A stretch of 64,000 nt of DNA, taken from Bradyrhizobium sp. BR13661. Lineage in GTDB: Bacteria > Pseudomonadota > Alphaproteobacteria > Rhizobiales > Xanthobacteraceae. The notes below the pieces were generated by a model. It was not told the DNA's origin. It worked only from the letters and a program-made list of their open reading frames with translations, and ran no database searches. Below are positions 48,712-57,635 of this stretch, piece by piece; the first letter of the stretch is position 1, and the number at the start of each line of letters is the position of its first letter. The stretch spans positions 1-64,000 of the forward strand of contig NZ_JARXWB010000001.1 in assembly GCF_029892425.1 (NCBI RefSeq). The letters run 5' to 3'. The position numbers and the translations under genes are program-made.

Positions 48712-49420
48712 GCCTGTTGGTGCCGGCGACCTCGCCGAGCGCGAGGCGGCGGCGCTGTACCGGCTGATGACGTGGCTGTCGCCGTCGTTTCCCGTCGGTG
48801 GCTTCTCCTATTCCAGCGGCATCGAATGGGCGGTTGAAGCGGGAGACATCACTGATATTGCCACGCTCGCCGACTGGCTCGATGTCATGCTGGGTGACGG
48901 CTCCGGGTTTTGTGACGCGACGTTCCTGGTCCATGCCTATCGTGCCGCTGAAGCCGGCGACGACGTCAGCTTGAGCGAGATCGCCGAGCTGGCAGCCGCC
49001 TTCGTGCCCTCGCGCGAACGGCAGCTCGAGACGACCTCGCAGGGCCGCGCCTTCATCGAAATCAGCCGCGCGGCGTGGGATGCGGAGGGCCTCGATGCCA
49101 TGGTCGCGGCATGCCGAGCGCCACTGGTCTATCCCGTTGCGGTCGGCGTCGTCGCCGCGATGCACGGCGTGGCGCTGGCGCCGACGCTGCACGCCTTCCT
49201 GCACGCAGTGCTCTCGAACTGGATCTCGGCGGCGAGCCGCCTCATTCCGCTCGGTCAGACCGACAGCCAGCGCGTGCTGGTCAGATTGGAAGCCGCCGTC
49301 GCTGCAACCGCTCATCGCGCGCTGAATGCGACGCTGGACGATCTCGGCAGTGCGACCTTCCGCGCCGATCTCGCCAGCCTGCGACATGAGACGCAGTATA
49401 CGCGGTTGTTTCGCTCGTGA
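48698..49420 (+). CDS. ureF: urease accessory protein UreF
   Basis: 240-residue all-helical accessory protein linking UreD and UreG. Landmarks: [25 protein letters not shown] (about 21-45, as [16 protein letters not shown]) and [19 protein letters not shown] near 175-193. I place the start at ATG 48698, overlapping ureE by 14 bases; ATG 48692 is an alternative. The frame runs further upstream through the ureE His tail, where it encodes a meaningless Met/Ile/Thr run. Confidence 0.95.
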   Translation: MTANEPVGAGDLAEREAAALYRLMTWLSPSFPVGGFSYSSGIEWAVEAGDITDIATLADWLDVMLGDGSGFCDATFLVHAYRAAEAGDDVSLSEIAELAAAFVPSRERQLETTSQGRAFIEISRAAWDAEGLDAMVAACRAPLVYPVAVGVVAAMHGVALAPTLHAFLHAVLSNWISAASRLIPLGQTDSQRVLVRLEAAVAATAHRALNATLDDLGSATFRADLASLRHETQYTRLFRS

Positions 49421-49459
49421 GCGGGACGGCCTTCAACTGATCAAGAGAGAGCGAGCAAA

Positions 49460-50083
49460 ATGGCAACTTCTCACGGCCCCTTGCGTGTCGGCGTCGGCGG
49501 TCCCGTCGGATCGGGCAAGACCGCGCTGATGGATCTGCTCTGCAAGACCATGCGCGAGCGTTACGACATCGCTGCGATCACCAACGACATCTACACCAAA
49601 TGGGATGCGGAATTCCTGGTGCATTCCGGCTCGCTGACGCCGGACCGTATCGCCGGCGTCGAAACTGGCGGCTGCCCGCACACCGCGATCCGCGAGGACG
49701 CTTCGATGAATCTGGCTGCAGTCGCCGATATGCGTGCCAAATTCCCCGGGCTAGATCTCGTCCTGATCGAATCCGGTGGCGACAATCTCGCTGCCACCTT
49801 TTCCCCGGAACTGGCCGATCTCACCATCTACGTCATCGACGTTGCCGCCGGGGACAAGATCCCGTCCAAGGGCGGTCCAGGCATCACCCGCTCCGACCTT
49901 CTGGTCATCAACAAGATCGACCTCGCGCCCCATGTCGGTGCGTCCCTTGAGAAGATGGACACCGATGCCAAACGCATGCGCGGCGAGCGTCCCTTTGTCA
50001 TGACCAATTTGAAGAAGAGCGAAGGGCTCGACCGTATCGTTAGCTTCATCGAGACCAAAGGTGGACTGAAACGAGCGGGTTGA
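49460..50083 (+). CDS. ureG: urease accessory GTPase UreG
   Basis: 207-residue SIMIBI-class GTPase that powers nickel insertion. Intact motifs: P-loop [10 protein letters not shown] (about 13-22), metal-binding [15 protein letters not shown] (Cys-Pro-His near 73-75), Walker B-like ESGGDN, and guanine-specificity NKIDLAP (about 152). Last gene of the urt-ure region. A preceding AAGAGAGAGCG gives a plausible ribosome-binding site. Confidence 0.97.
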   Translation: MATSHGPLRVGVGGPVGSGKTALMDLLCKTMRERYDIAAITNDIYTKWDAEFLVHSGSLTPDRIAGVETGGCPHTAIREDASMNLAAVADMRAKFPGLDLVLIESGGDNLAATFSPELADLTIYVIDVAAGDKIPSKGGPGITRSDLLVINKIDLAPHVGASLEKMDTDAKRMRGERPFVMTNLKKSEGLDRIVSFIETKGGLKRAG

Positions 50084-50362
50084 AGCGGGCCAGCTGTCGG
50101 GCCGCGGCGACGTGGCGCGGGCCAATTCCGCCGTTAACCTCTGAGGCAGAGCCGGCTGACGGAACAAATTTCCGACACGGCAATTATCTACCTCCGGGGC
50201 CCGGAGCAAAGCCGCGATTGGCCAGACCATCGGCCGGGCGGATTAAGCTTTTTAGGCGACCCAAGTTGCGTACAGATGCCTCCTCCGTCATTATCCCAGC
50301 CACTGGGCTCACCCTGTTTCGGCACATGGCCGTTCGAGCGGCGTTGATATGCTCCGTGTTTA
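50084..50362 (+). other. intergenic region after ureG
   Basis: No gene is visible in this 279-base gap. It contains a perfect CTCCGGG-G-CCCGGAG palindrome (50192-50206), not followed by a T-run. The start of the next gene is uncertain, so part of this gap may be its leader. Confidence 0.5.
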
Positions 50363-52054
50363 TTGCCGACCTCCTGCTTTCGCCTGAGTAGTCGCGTGGT
50401 CCGGCTGGGTTTCATCATCGGCTTTATTGCTCTGCTCGGAGCTTTGCTCTCGGGGCTTGCGGCCTATCGTGTCCACGACCAGGAGCTGGCGCTGGACCGG
50501 ATCGCGCTGGCGCGCGCGATCGACGTTCATGCAAGCCTGGTCCAGGACAGGTCGACCGAGCGTGAGCTGCTGGCGCGTGTCGCCTCAGGCCTGTTCCGCG
50601 CGCCATCGGTGCTGAAGCCCAACATGCTCGAGCCGCTGCGCTCGGCGATCTATGCCTTCAAGACCGATTTCGTCGTGGCCGGTTGGGTCGCCCGGTTGCA
50701 ACCGTCCGAACTCGCGGCCGCACAGACTGCGATCAAGGCCGCCGGCTTTGCGAAGCCCGAGATCCGCGACTACAACGACAAGCCGATCGACCCGGCGAGC
50801 CTGACCCAGCCGATCGACGTGCTGATGGACCTCGAGCCGCGCAGCGACGAGACCAAGGGGCTGCCGGGCCGCAGCTATGATGACGATCCAGTTCGCAACG
50901 CGATGCTGACGCGGGCCAGGATCGAGAAGCGGTCTGTCGCCTCCGACCCGATACCGCTCTTGCGCGGGAACGGGCCGATCGGTGTCATCGTCGCGGCCCC
51001 CGTCATTCCCGAAGGTGCAACCGAGCCGGTCGGATTCATCACGTTTTCCTATGAGCTGGCCTCGCTGATGCTGACCAACGACGATCTGTCGTTGTTCTCG
51101 GTCGCGCTCAAGGACCCCCGCAAGGACAATAGCGAACTCGTCGCCAACGACCAGGGCGTGGTGTCCACCCGCATGACGTCCCCGGACGGGCCGTCGCCGT
51201 CGGCGACGCGCACCATCAGCTTCGGCGGCCGCGATTGGCAACTCGGCTATTACGCCAAGACCAATTCGGCACGACGGGCCGAGCAGACCGCAATCATCGT
51301 TGCGGCGATCGGCTTCGCCATCACCGCGATGGTGTGCGGCCTCTTCGGCTACGTCGCCTACAACAATTTGCGGCTCAGCCGCGAGATCCAGGTGCGGATC
51401 GGTTTCGAGCGGCGGCTGACGGCTGTCATCGACGAGCTCAATCATCGCGTGAAGAACATCCTCGCGGTGATCCAGTCGATCGTGACGCGCACGCTGCGGC
51501 ATGGTTCGGATATCGATAGTGCGCGCGAACTGTTGATCGGCCGCATCCATGCCATGTCCAACGTGGTGTCGCTGCTCAGCGAGAGCCAGTGGCAGGGCGT
51601 CAAGCTGAAGGGCCTGTTCGAGGCGCGCGCCATTCCGCATGCCGATCGCATCGCCGTCAGCGGCCCTGATATCGCCGTCAGCGCGCGCGCCGCCCAGAGC
51701 CTGTCGCTGCTGTTCTTCGAGCTTGCCTCGCATTCGGACGAAGGCCTGTCGCTGGTCGGCAAGCATCCGCACATCACGGCGAACTGGACGGTGACCGGCG
51801 AGGAGCCTGACACCGTGTTTCAATTCCGCTGGGAGGAGTTCAACACCAGCGAGGCGACGCGCCGGCCGGATTCGGATTTCGGCCTGATCCTGCTCGACCG
51901 CGTTGCGCCCGAAGCGCTTGGCGGCACCGCCAAGCGCTATTTCACCGATGTCTCCTATGTCTACGAGCTGACCGCGCCGATGGAGACGGTCGTGGATATG
52001 ACCGAGCGCGACCGCACTGACAAGATCTCCGCGCCGGTACGACCCGCGAAATAG
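50363..52054 (+). CDS. CHASE-type membrane sensor with degenerate HWE histidine-kinase module
   Basis: 563-residue sensor: membrane helix (about 14-35), a periplasmic CHASE-like domain (about 40-300; FKTDFVVAGWVARLQPSE), second helix (about 310-335), then a kinase module. The H-box is present (DELNHRVKNILAVIQSI, His about 361), typical of HWE/HisKA_2 kinases. The ATP-binding part is poor: where HWE kinases have ELATNA with the Mg-binding Asn, this one has ELASHS (about 452), and the Gly boxes are weak, although the tail DFGLILLDRVAPEALGG fits the family. It may be a pseudokinase. Start is uncertain: TTG 50363 or GTG 50396. No response regulator adjoins. Confidence 0.75.
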   Translation: MPTSCFRLSSRVVRLGFIIGFIALLGALLSGLAAYRVHDQELALDRIALARAIDVHASLVQDRSTERELLARVASGLFRAPSVLKPNMLEPLRSAIYAFKTDFVVAGWVARLQPSELAAAQTAIKAAGFAKPEIRDYNDKPIDPASLTQPIDVLMDLEPRSDETKGLPGRSYDDDPVRNAMLTRARIEKRSVASDPIPLLRGNGPIGVIVAAPVIPEGATEPVGFITFSYELASLMLTNDDLSLFSVALKDPRKDNSELVANDQGVVSTRMTSPDGPSPSATRTISFGGRDWQLGYYAKTNSARRAEQTAIIVAAIGFAITAMVCGLFGYVAYNNLRLSREIQVRIGFERRLTAVIDELNHRVKNILAVIQSIVTRTLRHGSDIDSARELLIGRIHAMSNVVSLLSESQWQGVKLKGLFEARAIPHADRIAVSGPDIAVSARAAQSLSLLFFELASHSDEGLSLVGKHPHITANWTVTGEEPDTVFQFRWEEFNTSEATRRPDSDFGLILLDRVAPEALGGTAKRYFTDVSYVYELTAPMETVVDMTERDRTDKISAPVRPAK

Positions 52055-52102
52055 GCTTGAAGTGGGTTTGAAGCGACTTTTGAGCGACTTGGCGCCGACG
52101 CT

Positions 52103-52462
52103 TCAGGTCGAGGTCGATCGAGCCGCGATGGCGGTCATCTCGAGTTTGACCTTAGGGCCGAGATCGGCCACGCCGACGGCGGCACGCGCCGGCAAATGAG
52201 CTGCCGGAAAGTGCGACTTCCAGGCCGCATTGAACGCAGCCTTCTCGCTGAGATCGGTCATGAAGATCGTCACCTGCAAGACGTTGGCCATGTTGGATCC
52301 AAGCGTCTCCAACAGGCGCGACAGCTGGCCCAGCACGTCGTCCGCCTGGCCCGACATGTCCAGGCTGGTGTCCTCGGGTACGATTCCGCCGATGTAAAGC
52401 ACGCCGGCATGCTCGACCACTTCGTGGAGCAGCCCTTCGTAAGGCAGGATGCGCTTGATCAT
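52103..52462 (-). CDS. RidA-family protein
   Basis: 119-residue YjgF/RidA-fold protein. Archetypal RidA hydrolyses reactive enamine/imine intermediates; the conserved block PARAAVGVADLGPKVKLEMTAIA near the C-terminus (Arg in PAR, Glu in KLEM) fits, as does the LYIGGIVPEDT strand. I start at ATG 52462 (MIKRILPYEGLLHE); the frame continues upstream to 52630 through sequence antisense to nothing conserved. It follows the TetR gene after 58 bases on the same strand and may be its target or operon partner. Confidence 0.85.
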   Translation of the reverse strand: MIKRILPYEGLLHEVVEHAGVLYIGGIVPEDTSLDMSGQADDVLGQLSRLLETLGSNMANVLQVTIFMTDLSEKAAFNAAWKSHFPAAHLPARAAVGVADLGPKVKLEMTAIAARSTST

Positions 52463-52520
52463 GTTGAGGACGATGCTCCTGTCGAAACTGTCGTGAGATC
52501 TTTCGTATCCTGCACGATAT

Positions 52521-53129
52521 CTAGCCTTTCGGTCGCAACACCAGATCGACCAGAGACCGTGCATAGGCCGGCGTGATCGGCGCGATGCCAAAGATGTAGC
52601 GGTAGAACAGGCTGCCATAGATCGCGTCATAGAGATCCTCCGCCGGCGCCTCGGCGAGGATGCTGCCGTCGCGCTGGCCGGTCGCGATCATCTCCACCAG
52701 CGCGTCGCGGCGAAACTGGAGATAGCGGACATAGAACAGCTCCGCCGAGCCGGTCTTGGAGATGCATTCTGAGATGACGGCAAGCTGGACCTTGCCGAAC
52801 TCGCCCTGCAAGGCTTCGGCATAGGCCGCGGCATGGCGGCGCGCGCGCACGGCGGGCGTGCCTGCGCTTGCCGGCGGCAGCGGCAGCATTTGAGCCGCGT
52901 GGTGGAGAAAGGCGTCGATCAGCAGCGCCTCCCGTGACGGCCACCATTTGTAGATCGTCATCTTGGAGACGTTGGAGTGGCGCGCCACCGCATCGATCGT
53001 GGTGGCGGCAAGGCCGGTCGTGGCCATCAGCGTGTAGGCGCTTTCGAGAATGGCGTTGGTGGTCTCGATCGAGCGCGGCCTGCCGCGCCGGGGTGCGCCC
53101 TCGGCCGTATCGCTCGTGCCTTTCGCCAT
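52521..53129 (-). CDS. TetR/AcrR-family transcriptional regulator
   Basis: 202-residue repressor-type regulator: N-terminal helix-turn-helix (about 20-65; ILESAYTLMATTGLAATTIDAVARHSNVSKMTIYKWW, given as TTIDAVARHSNVSKMTIYKW) and a helical ligand domain with a C-terminal TetR_C-type region (AEDLYDAIYGSLFYRYIFG). I start at ATG 53129; the upstream extension to 53207 is Arg/Pro-rich and not conserved-looking. Inducer unknown. Adjacent ridA-like gene is a candidate target. Confidence 0.9.
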   Translation of the reverse strand: MAKGTSDTAEGAPRRGRPRSIETTNAILESAYTLMATTGLAATTIDAVARHSNVSKMTIYKWWPSREALLIDAFLHHAAQMLPLPPASAGTPAVRARRHAAAYAEALQGEFGKVQLAVISECISKTGSAELFYVRYLQFRRDALVEMIATGQRDGSILAEAPAEDLYDAIYGSLFYRYIFGIAPITPAYARSLVDLVLRPKG

Positions 53130-53238
53130 GACCAAGCCGGTCTCTCCTTGCGCGGGAGGCGGCCATTCCCGCCGGTCGCCTCGTCCCGCATAGCGCAGGT
53201 GGAGCACCCGGCCTAGCGGAATCGCGTGGCTGTCCCGG

Positions 53239-54381
53239 TCAGGCTCGCTGCCGCACGGCCGCCGGCTCGTCCTGGCGCTTCGACCAGGAAATATAATAGG
53301 CCACCGCCGTCATTGCCGCGAAACCGGCGAGGCTCACCCCGATCTGCATCACGACCAGATTGGCGCCCGTAATCAGGATGAGATGGCCGGCGAGGGACAG
53401 GAATACGCCGATGCAGAATACCGCGAGCCATTCCTCGCCGCACCTGATCACCATCAGAAGCGGCTTCCACTGCAATCCTGGATGATCAGCCGGAATGAGG
53501 TACGTCGCAAGGAAGGCGAGCGCGAGGAAGTGGATCACGCGATAGGGCGCGAGGTTTTCCTTGTCGGCCGGCGAGATGCTGTTGAGAACGAACTCAGGCA
53601 AATAGGCGGACAGGACCGGCGAATGGCGCATCATGGTGAGGGCCATCGCCAGCACAAGGTAGGCGCCCGCGAGCGCACGAAGCCAGGAGATCTTGTGAAG
53701 TGCATGACCTGACAGGCCGGTGACGGCGAACCAGCCGCCCAGCACCATCAGCATCTGCCAGCACAGCGGATTGAAGGTCCATTCCAGGTCGGGGTAGGCG
53801 TGAAAAGTCCAGCCGAACCAGCGCGCGGCGAGATACAGCGCGACCGAAGCGGCCAGGGTCAGGTTCGGACGCCGCAGCAGGCCCCACAATGCGAATGGGA
53901 AGAAAGCCATCAGCGGGATCATCAGCTGCAGAAGATCGAGGTTGAGCGGCTCTTCCTGGAGCACCAATCCCTGAACCAGAATGCGCAGCGGGTGCTCGAG
54001 AATGCCCGAGATGTTGTAGTCGCTGATGATCTCCGGCGCCATCGACTGCGAAGCGACGTAGGCGATGGTGTCGATGTAAATCACGAACAGCACGACATAG
54101 GCGGCATAGAGCCGCCAGACGCGGCGGAAGATGCGCGTCGCAGCCACGACATAGCCGCGCTCCAGCGCCATCCTGCCGTGGATGATGGCAACGCCGTAAC
54201 CCACCACGAACACGAACAGGTCGGCCGCGCCGCTGAAGCCGAAATTGCGCAGCGTCAGCAGGTTGACCACGTTGTTCGGGATGTGGTCGACGAACACCGA
54301 CCAGTTCGCAATGCCGAGCGTCAAATAGAGCCTGGCGTCGTGTTGAAATGCAGCAAGGTTCGCCTTGACGGACGGTTTCAT
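53239..54381 (-). CDS. opgC: OpgC-like membrane acyltransferase
   Basis: 380-residue integral membrane protein with about ten helices and the OpgC signature near the start (GIANWSVFVDHIPNN at about 23-37, including the conserved His; AADLFVFVVGYGVA). OpgC proteins add succinyl groups to osmoregulated periplasmic glucans; here the substrate is assumed by family only, as no opgG/opgH lies nearby. Single-gene unit with its own upstream region (54382-54567), where I see no defined promoter. Confidence 0.88.
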   Translation of the reverse strand: MKPSVKANLAAFQHDARLYLTLGIANWSVFVDHIPNNVVNLLTLRNFGFSGAADLFVFVVGYGVAIIHGRMALERGYVVAATRIFRRVWRLYAAYVVLFVIYIDTIAYVASQSMAPEIISDYNISGILEHPLRILVQGLVLQEEPLNLDLLQLMIPLMAFFPFALWGLLRRPNLTLAASVALYLAARWFGWTFHAYPDLEWTFNPLCWQMLMVLGGWFAVTGLSGHALHKISWLRALAGAYLVLAMALTMMRHSPVLSAYLPEFVLNSISPADKENLAPYRVIHFLALAFLATYLIPADHPGLQWKPLLMVIRCGEEWLAVFCIGVFLSLAGHLILITGANLVVMQIGVSLAGFAAMTAVAYYISWSKRQDEPAAVRQRA

Positions 54382-54567
54382 CGCGGAAAATGACTTTTGG
54401 AATCAGGGGCGATGCTTTTAGCGGCAACCGCCTGCCTATCCGAGTAGCGATTGCGTGAAGCGGGGCGGATTTACCGCGTTTGATGAAAAATTGCGCAAGG
54501 CGGGCCACCGGATTCTCCGGAGCCTGTCCGCCCGGCTGGCGGCGCAACTTTCTTAACGCGCCTCGTC

Positions 54568-55023
54568 CTACTCGGCCGGCTCGGCTGAGGCCTCGTCCGC
54601 GGCGCCTACGCGGCTTGCCATGATTCCAAGCGCAACACCGCCGATCGCCAGGATCGGCAACAGCCGCTTGATCCCGATGGCGCGTGCGACCTGTAGACCC
54701 GTCGCCAGCAACATGGGATCAGCGAGCATGCTCGTGGCTGCGGACTTTGCGGCCCGCTCGGCGGCGATGCGGGCGCGCTTCTGCGCTTCCCGCTTGTAGC
54801 CCCAATAGCTCCCTGCTGCGCTGAGCGTCAGCAGGAAGAAGATGCCGGCACCGGCAAGGCAGGCCTGCACGGGGCCATATTTGTCGAGGACCGAGATGAA
54901 GGCCGCCGCGCAGAGGAAGCATGTCGTGATGAACAGTGCGAACGCCGCACCTGCGGCCAGCGATGTCAGCCGCATGGTCGTTCCCGTCGATGCGCTGATA
55001 CCATCGATGATGCGCTGAAACAC
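54568..55023 (-). CDS. small membrane protein, unknown (holin-like/DUF1469-like)
   Basis: 151-residue protein with two strong membrane helices (about 22-45 and 55-75) close together, a basic cytoplasmic linker (YKREAQKRARIAAERAAKS) and a third weaker helix near 120-137, ending in an acidic Ala/Glu tail. The pattern resembles DUF1469/putative holin-superfamily proteins. It follows the DUF883 gene by 35 bases and so likely shares its EcfG-type promoter, which suggests a stress-related envelope role. Identity uncertain. Confidence 0.6.
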   Translation of the reverse strand: MFQRIIDGISASTGTTMRLTSLAAGAAFALFITTCFLCAAAFISVLDKYGPVQACLAGAGIFFLLTLSAAGSYWGYKREAQKRARIAAERAAKSAATSMLADPMLLATGLQVARAIGIKRLLPILAIGGVALGIMASRVGAADEASAEPAE

Positions 55024-55058
55024 GGTCTTGCTCCTCGGATGTCGATCAATCGCGCGCC

Positions 55059-55430
55059 TCAGCGGCGCCAGGCGAAGCCGATCAGGAAGCCGATGCCGAG
55101 TGCGACACCAACGGTCGCGAGCGGCCGCTGCGTGATCGCATCTTCCAGCGTCTCTTCGACTGACCCATAGGCGTCCTGCGCCGCGTCCATCATCGCGCTG
55201 CCACGATCGGAGATGTCGTCGAGCGTCGAATCCATGTTGTCACGCGCCTGCTTGTAACCACGCCGGGCCTGCTTGCCCGCCGAATTGGCGAATGTGTTGA
55301 GCGCGTCGGTGATCTGATCGGTGAGGGCGGCGATATCGCTTTTCACGGCTGCTACATCCTTCTCGAGGCGGTCTGTGGTGGCCTTGTCAGTCCAATTTCG
55401 CATCCTGCCTTCGGCATCGGTCGTGGACAT
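55059..55430 (-). CDS. DUF883 / ElaB-YqjD-like membrane-anchored protein
   Basis: 123-residue protein: N-terminal polar part, a long helical/coiled-coil region (about 20-95, LEKDVAAVKSDIAALTDQI), and a single C-terminal anchor (PLATVGVALGIGFLIGFAWRR) with the Gly-rich pattern of ElaB/YqjD proteins, which in E. coli tie ribosomes to the membrane in stationary phase. ATG 55430 has GGAG 6 bases upstream; ATG 55454 is an alternative. A perfect EcfG-type promoter lies just upstream. Confidence 0.85.
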   Translation of the reverse strand: MSTTDAEGRMRNWTDKATTDRLEKDVAAVKSDIAALTDQITDALNTFANSAGKQARRGYKQARDNMDSTLDDISDRGSAMMDAAQDAYGSVEETLEDAITQRPLATVGVALGIGFLIGFAWRR

Positions 55431-55468
55431 CACGGGCTCCGAACTGTTTGACATAGGGTCGGGCGGAG

Positions 55469-55493
55469 AACGTTTCGTCGGGGTGGAAGTTCC
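55469..55493 (-). promoter_or_regulatory. EcfG-type general stress promoter (DUF883 gene)
   Basis: Read on the minus strand: GGAAC, 16 bases, CGTT, an exact match to the EcfG/PhyR-regulon consensus GGAAC-N16/17-CGTT. It lies about 40 bases upstream of the DUF883 start at 55430, an ideal position. Confidence 0.8.
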
Positions 55494-55508
55494 GTCGCGG
55501 GAAACCAG

Positions 55509-56621
55509 TCATTCCTGCGGAAGCTGCGGCGAATTCTCCGGCAGCAGATGCTCCTTCAGGATCAGCCCGACGATGAGCAGCGGCGACGACAGGAACGCAC
55601 CCATCGGTCCCCACAGCCAGGTCCAGAAGGCCAGGGCGATGAAGACGGCCAACGCATTCAGCGCCAGCCTGCGGCCAATGATGGTTGGCGTGACAAAGTG
55701 CCCCTCAATGAACGTGATGCCGCCGAAAGCCAGTGCCGCGACTAGTCCGCCACCGAGCGTCGGAAAGGCAACAAGGCCAACCACGACCAGAACGACGAAC
55801 ATAGCGACCGGCCCGATGATGGGGATGAAGTTGAGTGCTGCCGCGAGCGCACCGAGCCCGGCCGGATTTGGCATCCCGGTGACCGCGCACACGATCCCCG
55901 TTGCGACGCCCACGCCGACATTGATGACCGTCACGGTCAGGAGATAGCTGCCGAGATGGACCTCGATCTCGTTCAGGATCCGCAGCGTCCGAAGTCGCGC
56001 GTCGCGCTCGCCGAACGTCATGATCAGGGCGCGCCGCAGATCGCGCCAACTCGCGATGAACAGGATCAGGGTGGCGAAGAACAGCAGGAATTCGGCGAAG
56101 GTCGGCGACAGGAATTCCAGCGTCGGCTGGACCCATTCGACCTTGGGAAGCTGGAGGCTTGGCAGCGCCTCGGAACCGCCAAGCATGGTCTGAAGCTCAT
56201 GCCACAGCGCCAGCGGACGGTCGAAGACGTGCATCTTCTCCTTGAGCTGTGCGCCGAGCTCTGGCAGGCGAGAGCTCCACTCCATCGCCGGCGCGGCAAT
56301 CAGCGCGAAGACGAACGCGACCATCGCGGTCACCGCGATCACAATGAGCAAGGCGCCGAGGGCGCGCGGCACGTGCCGTTTTTCCAGGAAAGTCGCTGCG
56401 GGCGAGAGCATGGTGCCGGCGACAATGGCCATCACGACCGGCAGGAAGAACGCCTTGGCGACATAGAGCACCGCGACGGCGGCGATCAGGAGCAGGCCGG
56501 CGAGGGCAAAGGCAACGAATTCGCTGCGGCGGATGACGGGCGGTAGTTCGTTGCGGCTATCTGGAAGCGGTACGCCTTCGCTGGTGCCGGAAATCATTCG
56601 TTCACTGGGAAGGACGCGCAC
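55509..56621 (-). CDS. AI-2E family transporter
   Basis: 370-residue integral membrane protein of the AI-2E/PerM family, with a pair of N-terminal helices, a cytosolic/periplasmic helical stretch (about 110-190) and C-terminal helices containing the family motif NFIPIIGP and EGHFVTPTIIGRRL. Members export small molecules such as autoinducer-2 or act in Na+/H+ exchange; substrate unknown. I start at GTG 56621 because AGGAGAG lies 5 bases upstream of it; ATG 56597 lacks such a site. An exact EcfG promoter precedes it, shared region with a divergent L,D-transpeptidase. Confidence 0.88.
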   Translation of the reverse strand: MRVLPSERMISGTSEGVPLPDSRNELPPVIRRSEFVAFALAGLLLIAAVAVLYVAKAFFLPVVMAIVAGTMLSPAATFLEKRHVPRALGALLIVIAVTAMVAFVFALIAAPAMEWSSRLPELGAQLKEKMHVFDRPLALWHELQTMLGGSEALPSLQLPKVEWVQPTLEFLSPTFAEFLLFFATLILFIASWRDLRRALIMTFGERDARLRTLRILNEIEVHLGSYLLTVTVINVGVGVATGIVCAVTGMPNPAGLGALAAALNFIPIIGPVAMFVVLVVVGLVAFPTLGGGLVAALAFGGITFIEGHFVTPTIIGRRLALNALAVFIALAFWTWLWGPMGAFLSSPLLIVGLILKEHLLPENSPQLPQE

Positions 56622-56670
56622 AATATCTCTCCTGCACGGAAACGTCCGCGCGCCCAATTGATGACAGGAG

Positions 56671-56695
56671 AACGCGCCGGCGATGCCGGGGTTCC
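56671..56695 (-). promoter_or_regulatory. EcfG-type general stress promoter (AI-2E gene)
   Basis: On the minus strand GGAAC-N16-CGTT, exact consensus, ending 50 bases upstream of the chosen GTG start. It lies back to back with the promoter of the divergent L,D-transpeptidase gene. Confidence 0.8.
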
Positions 56696-56754
56696 ATCGC
56701 GGCTTCGTGAAGTTGCACTCGCTTGACTGTGACACGGCTGCCGCAAGCGAGAGC

Positions 56755-56780
56755 GGAACTTGAGTCGGCGCTGCTGCGTT
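56755..56780 (+). promoter_or_regulatory. EcfG-type general stress promoter (L,D-transpeptidase gene)
   Basis: GGAAC (56755-56759), 17 bases, CGTT (56777-56780), exact consensus. Predicted transcription start near 56787, giving a ~60-base leader that contains an 18-base tandem duplication. Confidence 0.8.
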
Positions 56781-56800
56781 GACGGGTCAGCAGCATCACC

Positions 56801-56836
56801 CAGATGCACACATTCAACCAGATGCACACATTCAAC
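56801..56836. repeat. exact 18-bp tandem duplication in the transpeptidase leader
   Basis: CAGATGCACACATTCAAC occurs twice in direct succession (56801-56818 and 56819-56836), with no change, 11 bases before the start codon at 56847. The repeated ATGs are out of frame with the gene. Confidence 0.95.
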
Positions 56837-56846
56837 GGGGCAGCAC

Positions 56847-57617
56847 ATGACAAAGTTCTCGGTCGTCCGTCGCAGCTTCTCGCCGCGCGTCGTCATCACC
56901 TGTGCTTTTGCGACAGCTTTGCTGACCGTGCCGGTCGCGGCCGAGGCGCAAGTGCTCGGCTATGCGCCGATGCAGCTGCAAAGCTATCCGCAGGACCAGG
57001 CCTATTCGCAGGGCTACGCGAACGAGGCGCCACAGGCCGCGGACGAGGATTCAGTGCTGCCCGATCGGCTGCGCCGGCAGATCGTGAGCTTCGACCGCAA
57101 CGAGCCGGCCGGCACCATCGTCATCGATACTGCCAACACCTATCTCTATTACGTGCTCGGCAACGGACGCGCGATGCGTTACGGCGTCGGCGTCGGCCGC
57201 GAGGGATTCACCTGGTCGGGCGTGCAAAGTATCAGCCGCAAGGCCGAATGGCCGGATTGGCATCCGCCGGCAGAGATGATCGCGCGCCAGCCTTATCTGC
57301 CGCGCTTCGTCGCCGGTGGTCCCGGCAATCCGCTCGGTGCGCGCGCGATGTATCTCGGCGCCAGCGAATACCGAATCCACGGCACCAACGATCCGACAAC
57401 GATCGGCAAGTTCGTGTCCTCGGGCTGTATTCGTCTGACCAACGAAGATGTCAGCGACCTGTTCAACCGCGTCAGCGTCGGCGCCAAGGTCGTGGTTCTG
57501 CCGAAGAACGCACCACTGATGGCGCGCGGCGGTGATCCCGCACGCAAGCGGCCGGCAGCGACGACGCTGCCCTCGGGGCGCCAGGCGCTGAACATCCCGA
57601 CTTCGTCGGTGGACTAA
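56847..57617 (+). CDS. L,D-transpeptidase (YkuD family)
   Basis: 256-residue exported peptidoglycan cross-linking enzyme. Signal peptide (about 1-32, ending AEAQV), a Gln/Pro/Tyr-rich linker, then the YkuD domain with HGTNDPTTIGK and the catalytic SSGCIRL motif (Cys about 194). Forms 3-3 cross-links or attaches proteins to murein. ATG 56847 starts the signal peptide; a TTG-type in-frame start upstream at 56760 overlaps the promoter. An exact EcfG promoter precedes it, suggesting wall remodelling under stress. Confidence 0.93.
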   Translation: MTKFSVVRRSFSPRVVITCAFATALLTVPVAAEAQVLGYAPMQLQSYPQDQAYSQGYANEAPQAADEDSVLPDRLRRQIVSFDRNEPAGTIVIDTANTYLYYVLGNGRAMRYGVGVGREGFTWSGVQSISRKAEWPDWHPPAEMIARQPYLPRFVAGGPGNPLGARAMYLGASEYRIHGTNDPTTIGKFVSSGCIRLTNEDVSDLFNRVSVGAKVVVLPKNAPLMARGGDPARKRPAATTLPSGRQALNIPTSSVD

Positions 57618-57635
57618 GAGCTTGAGTGAGGCCAA

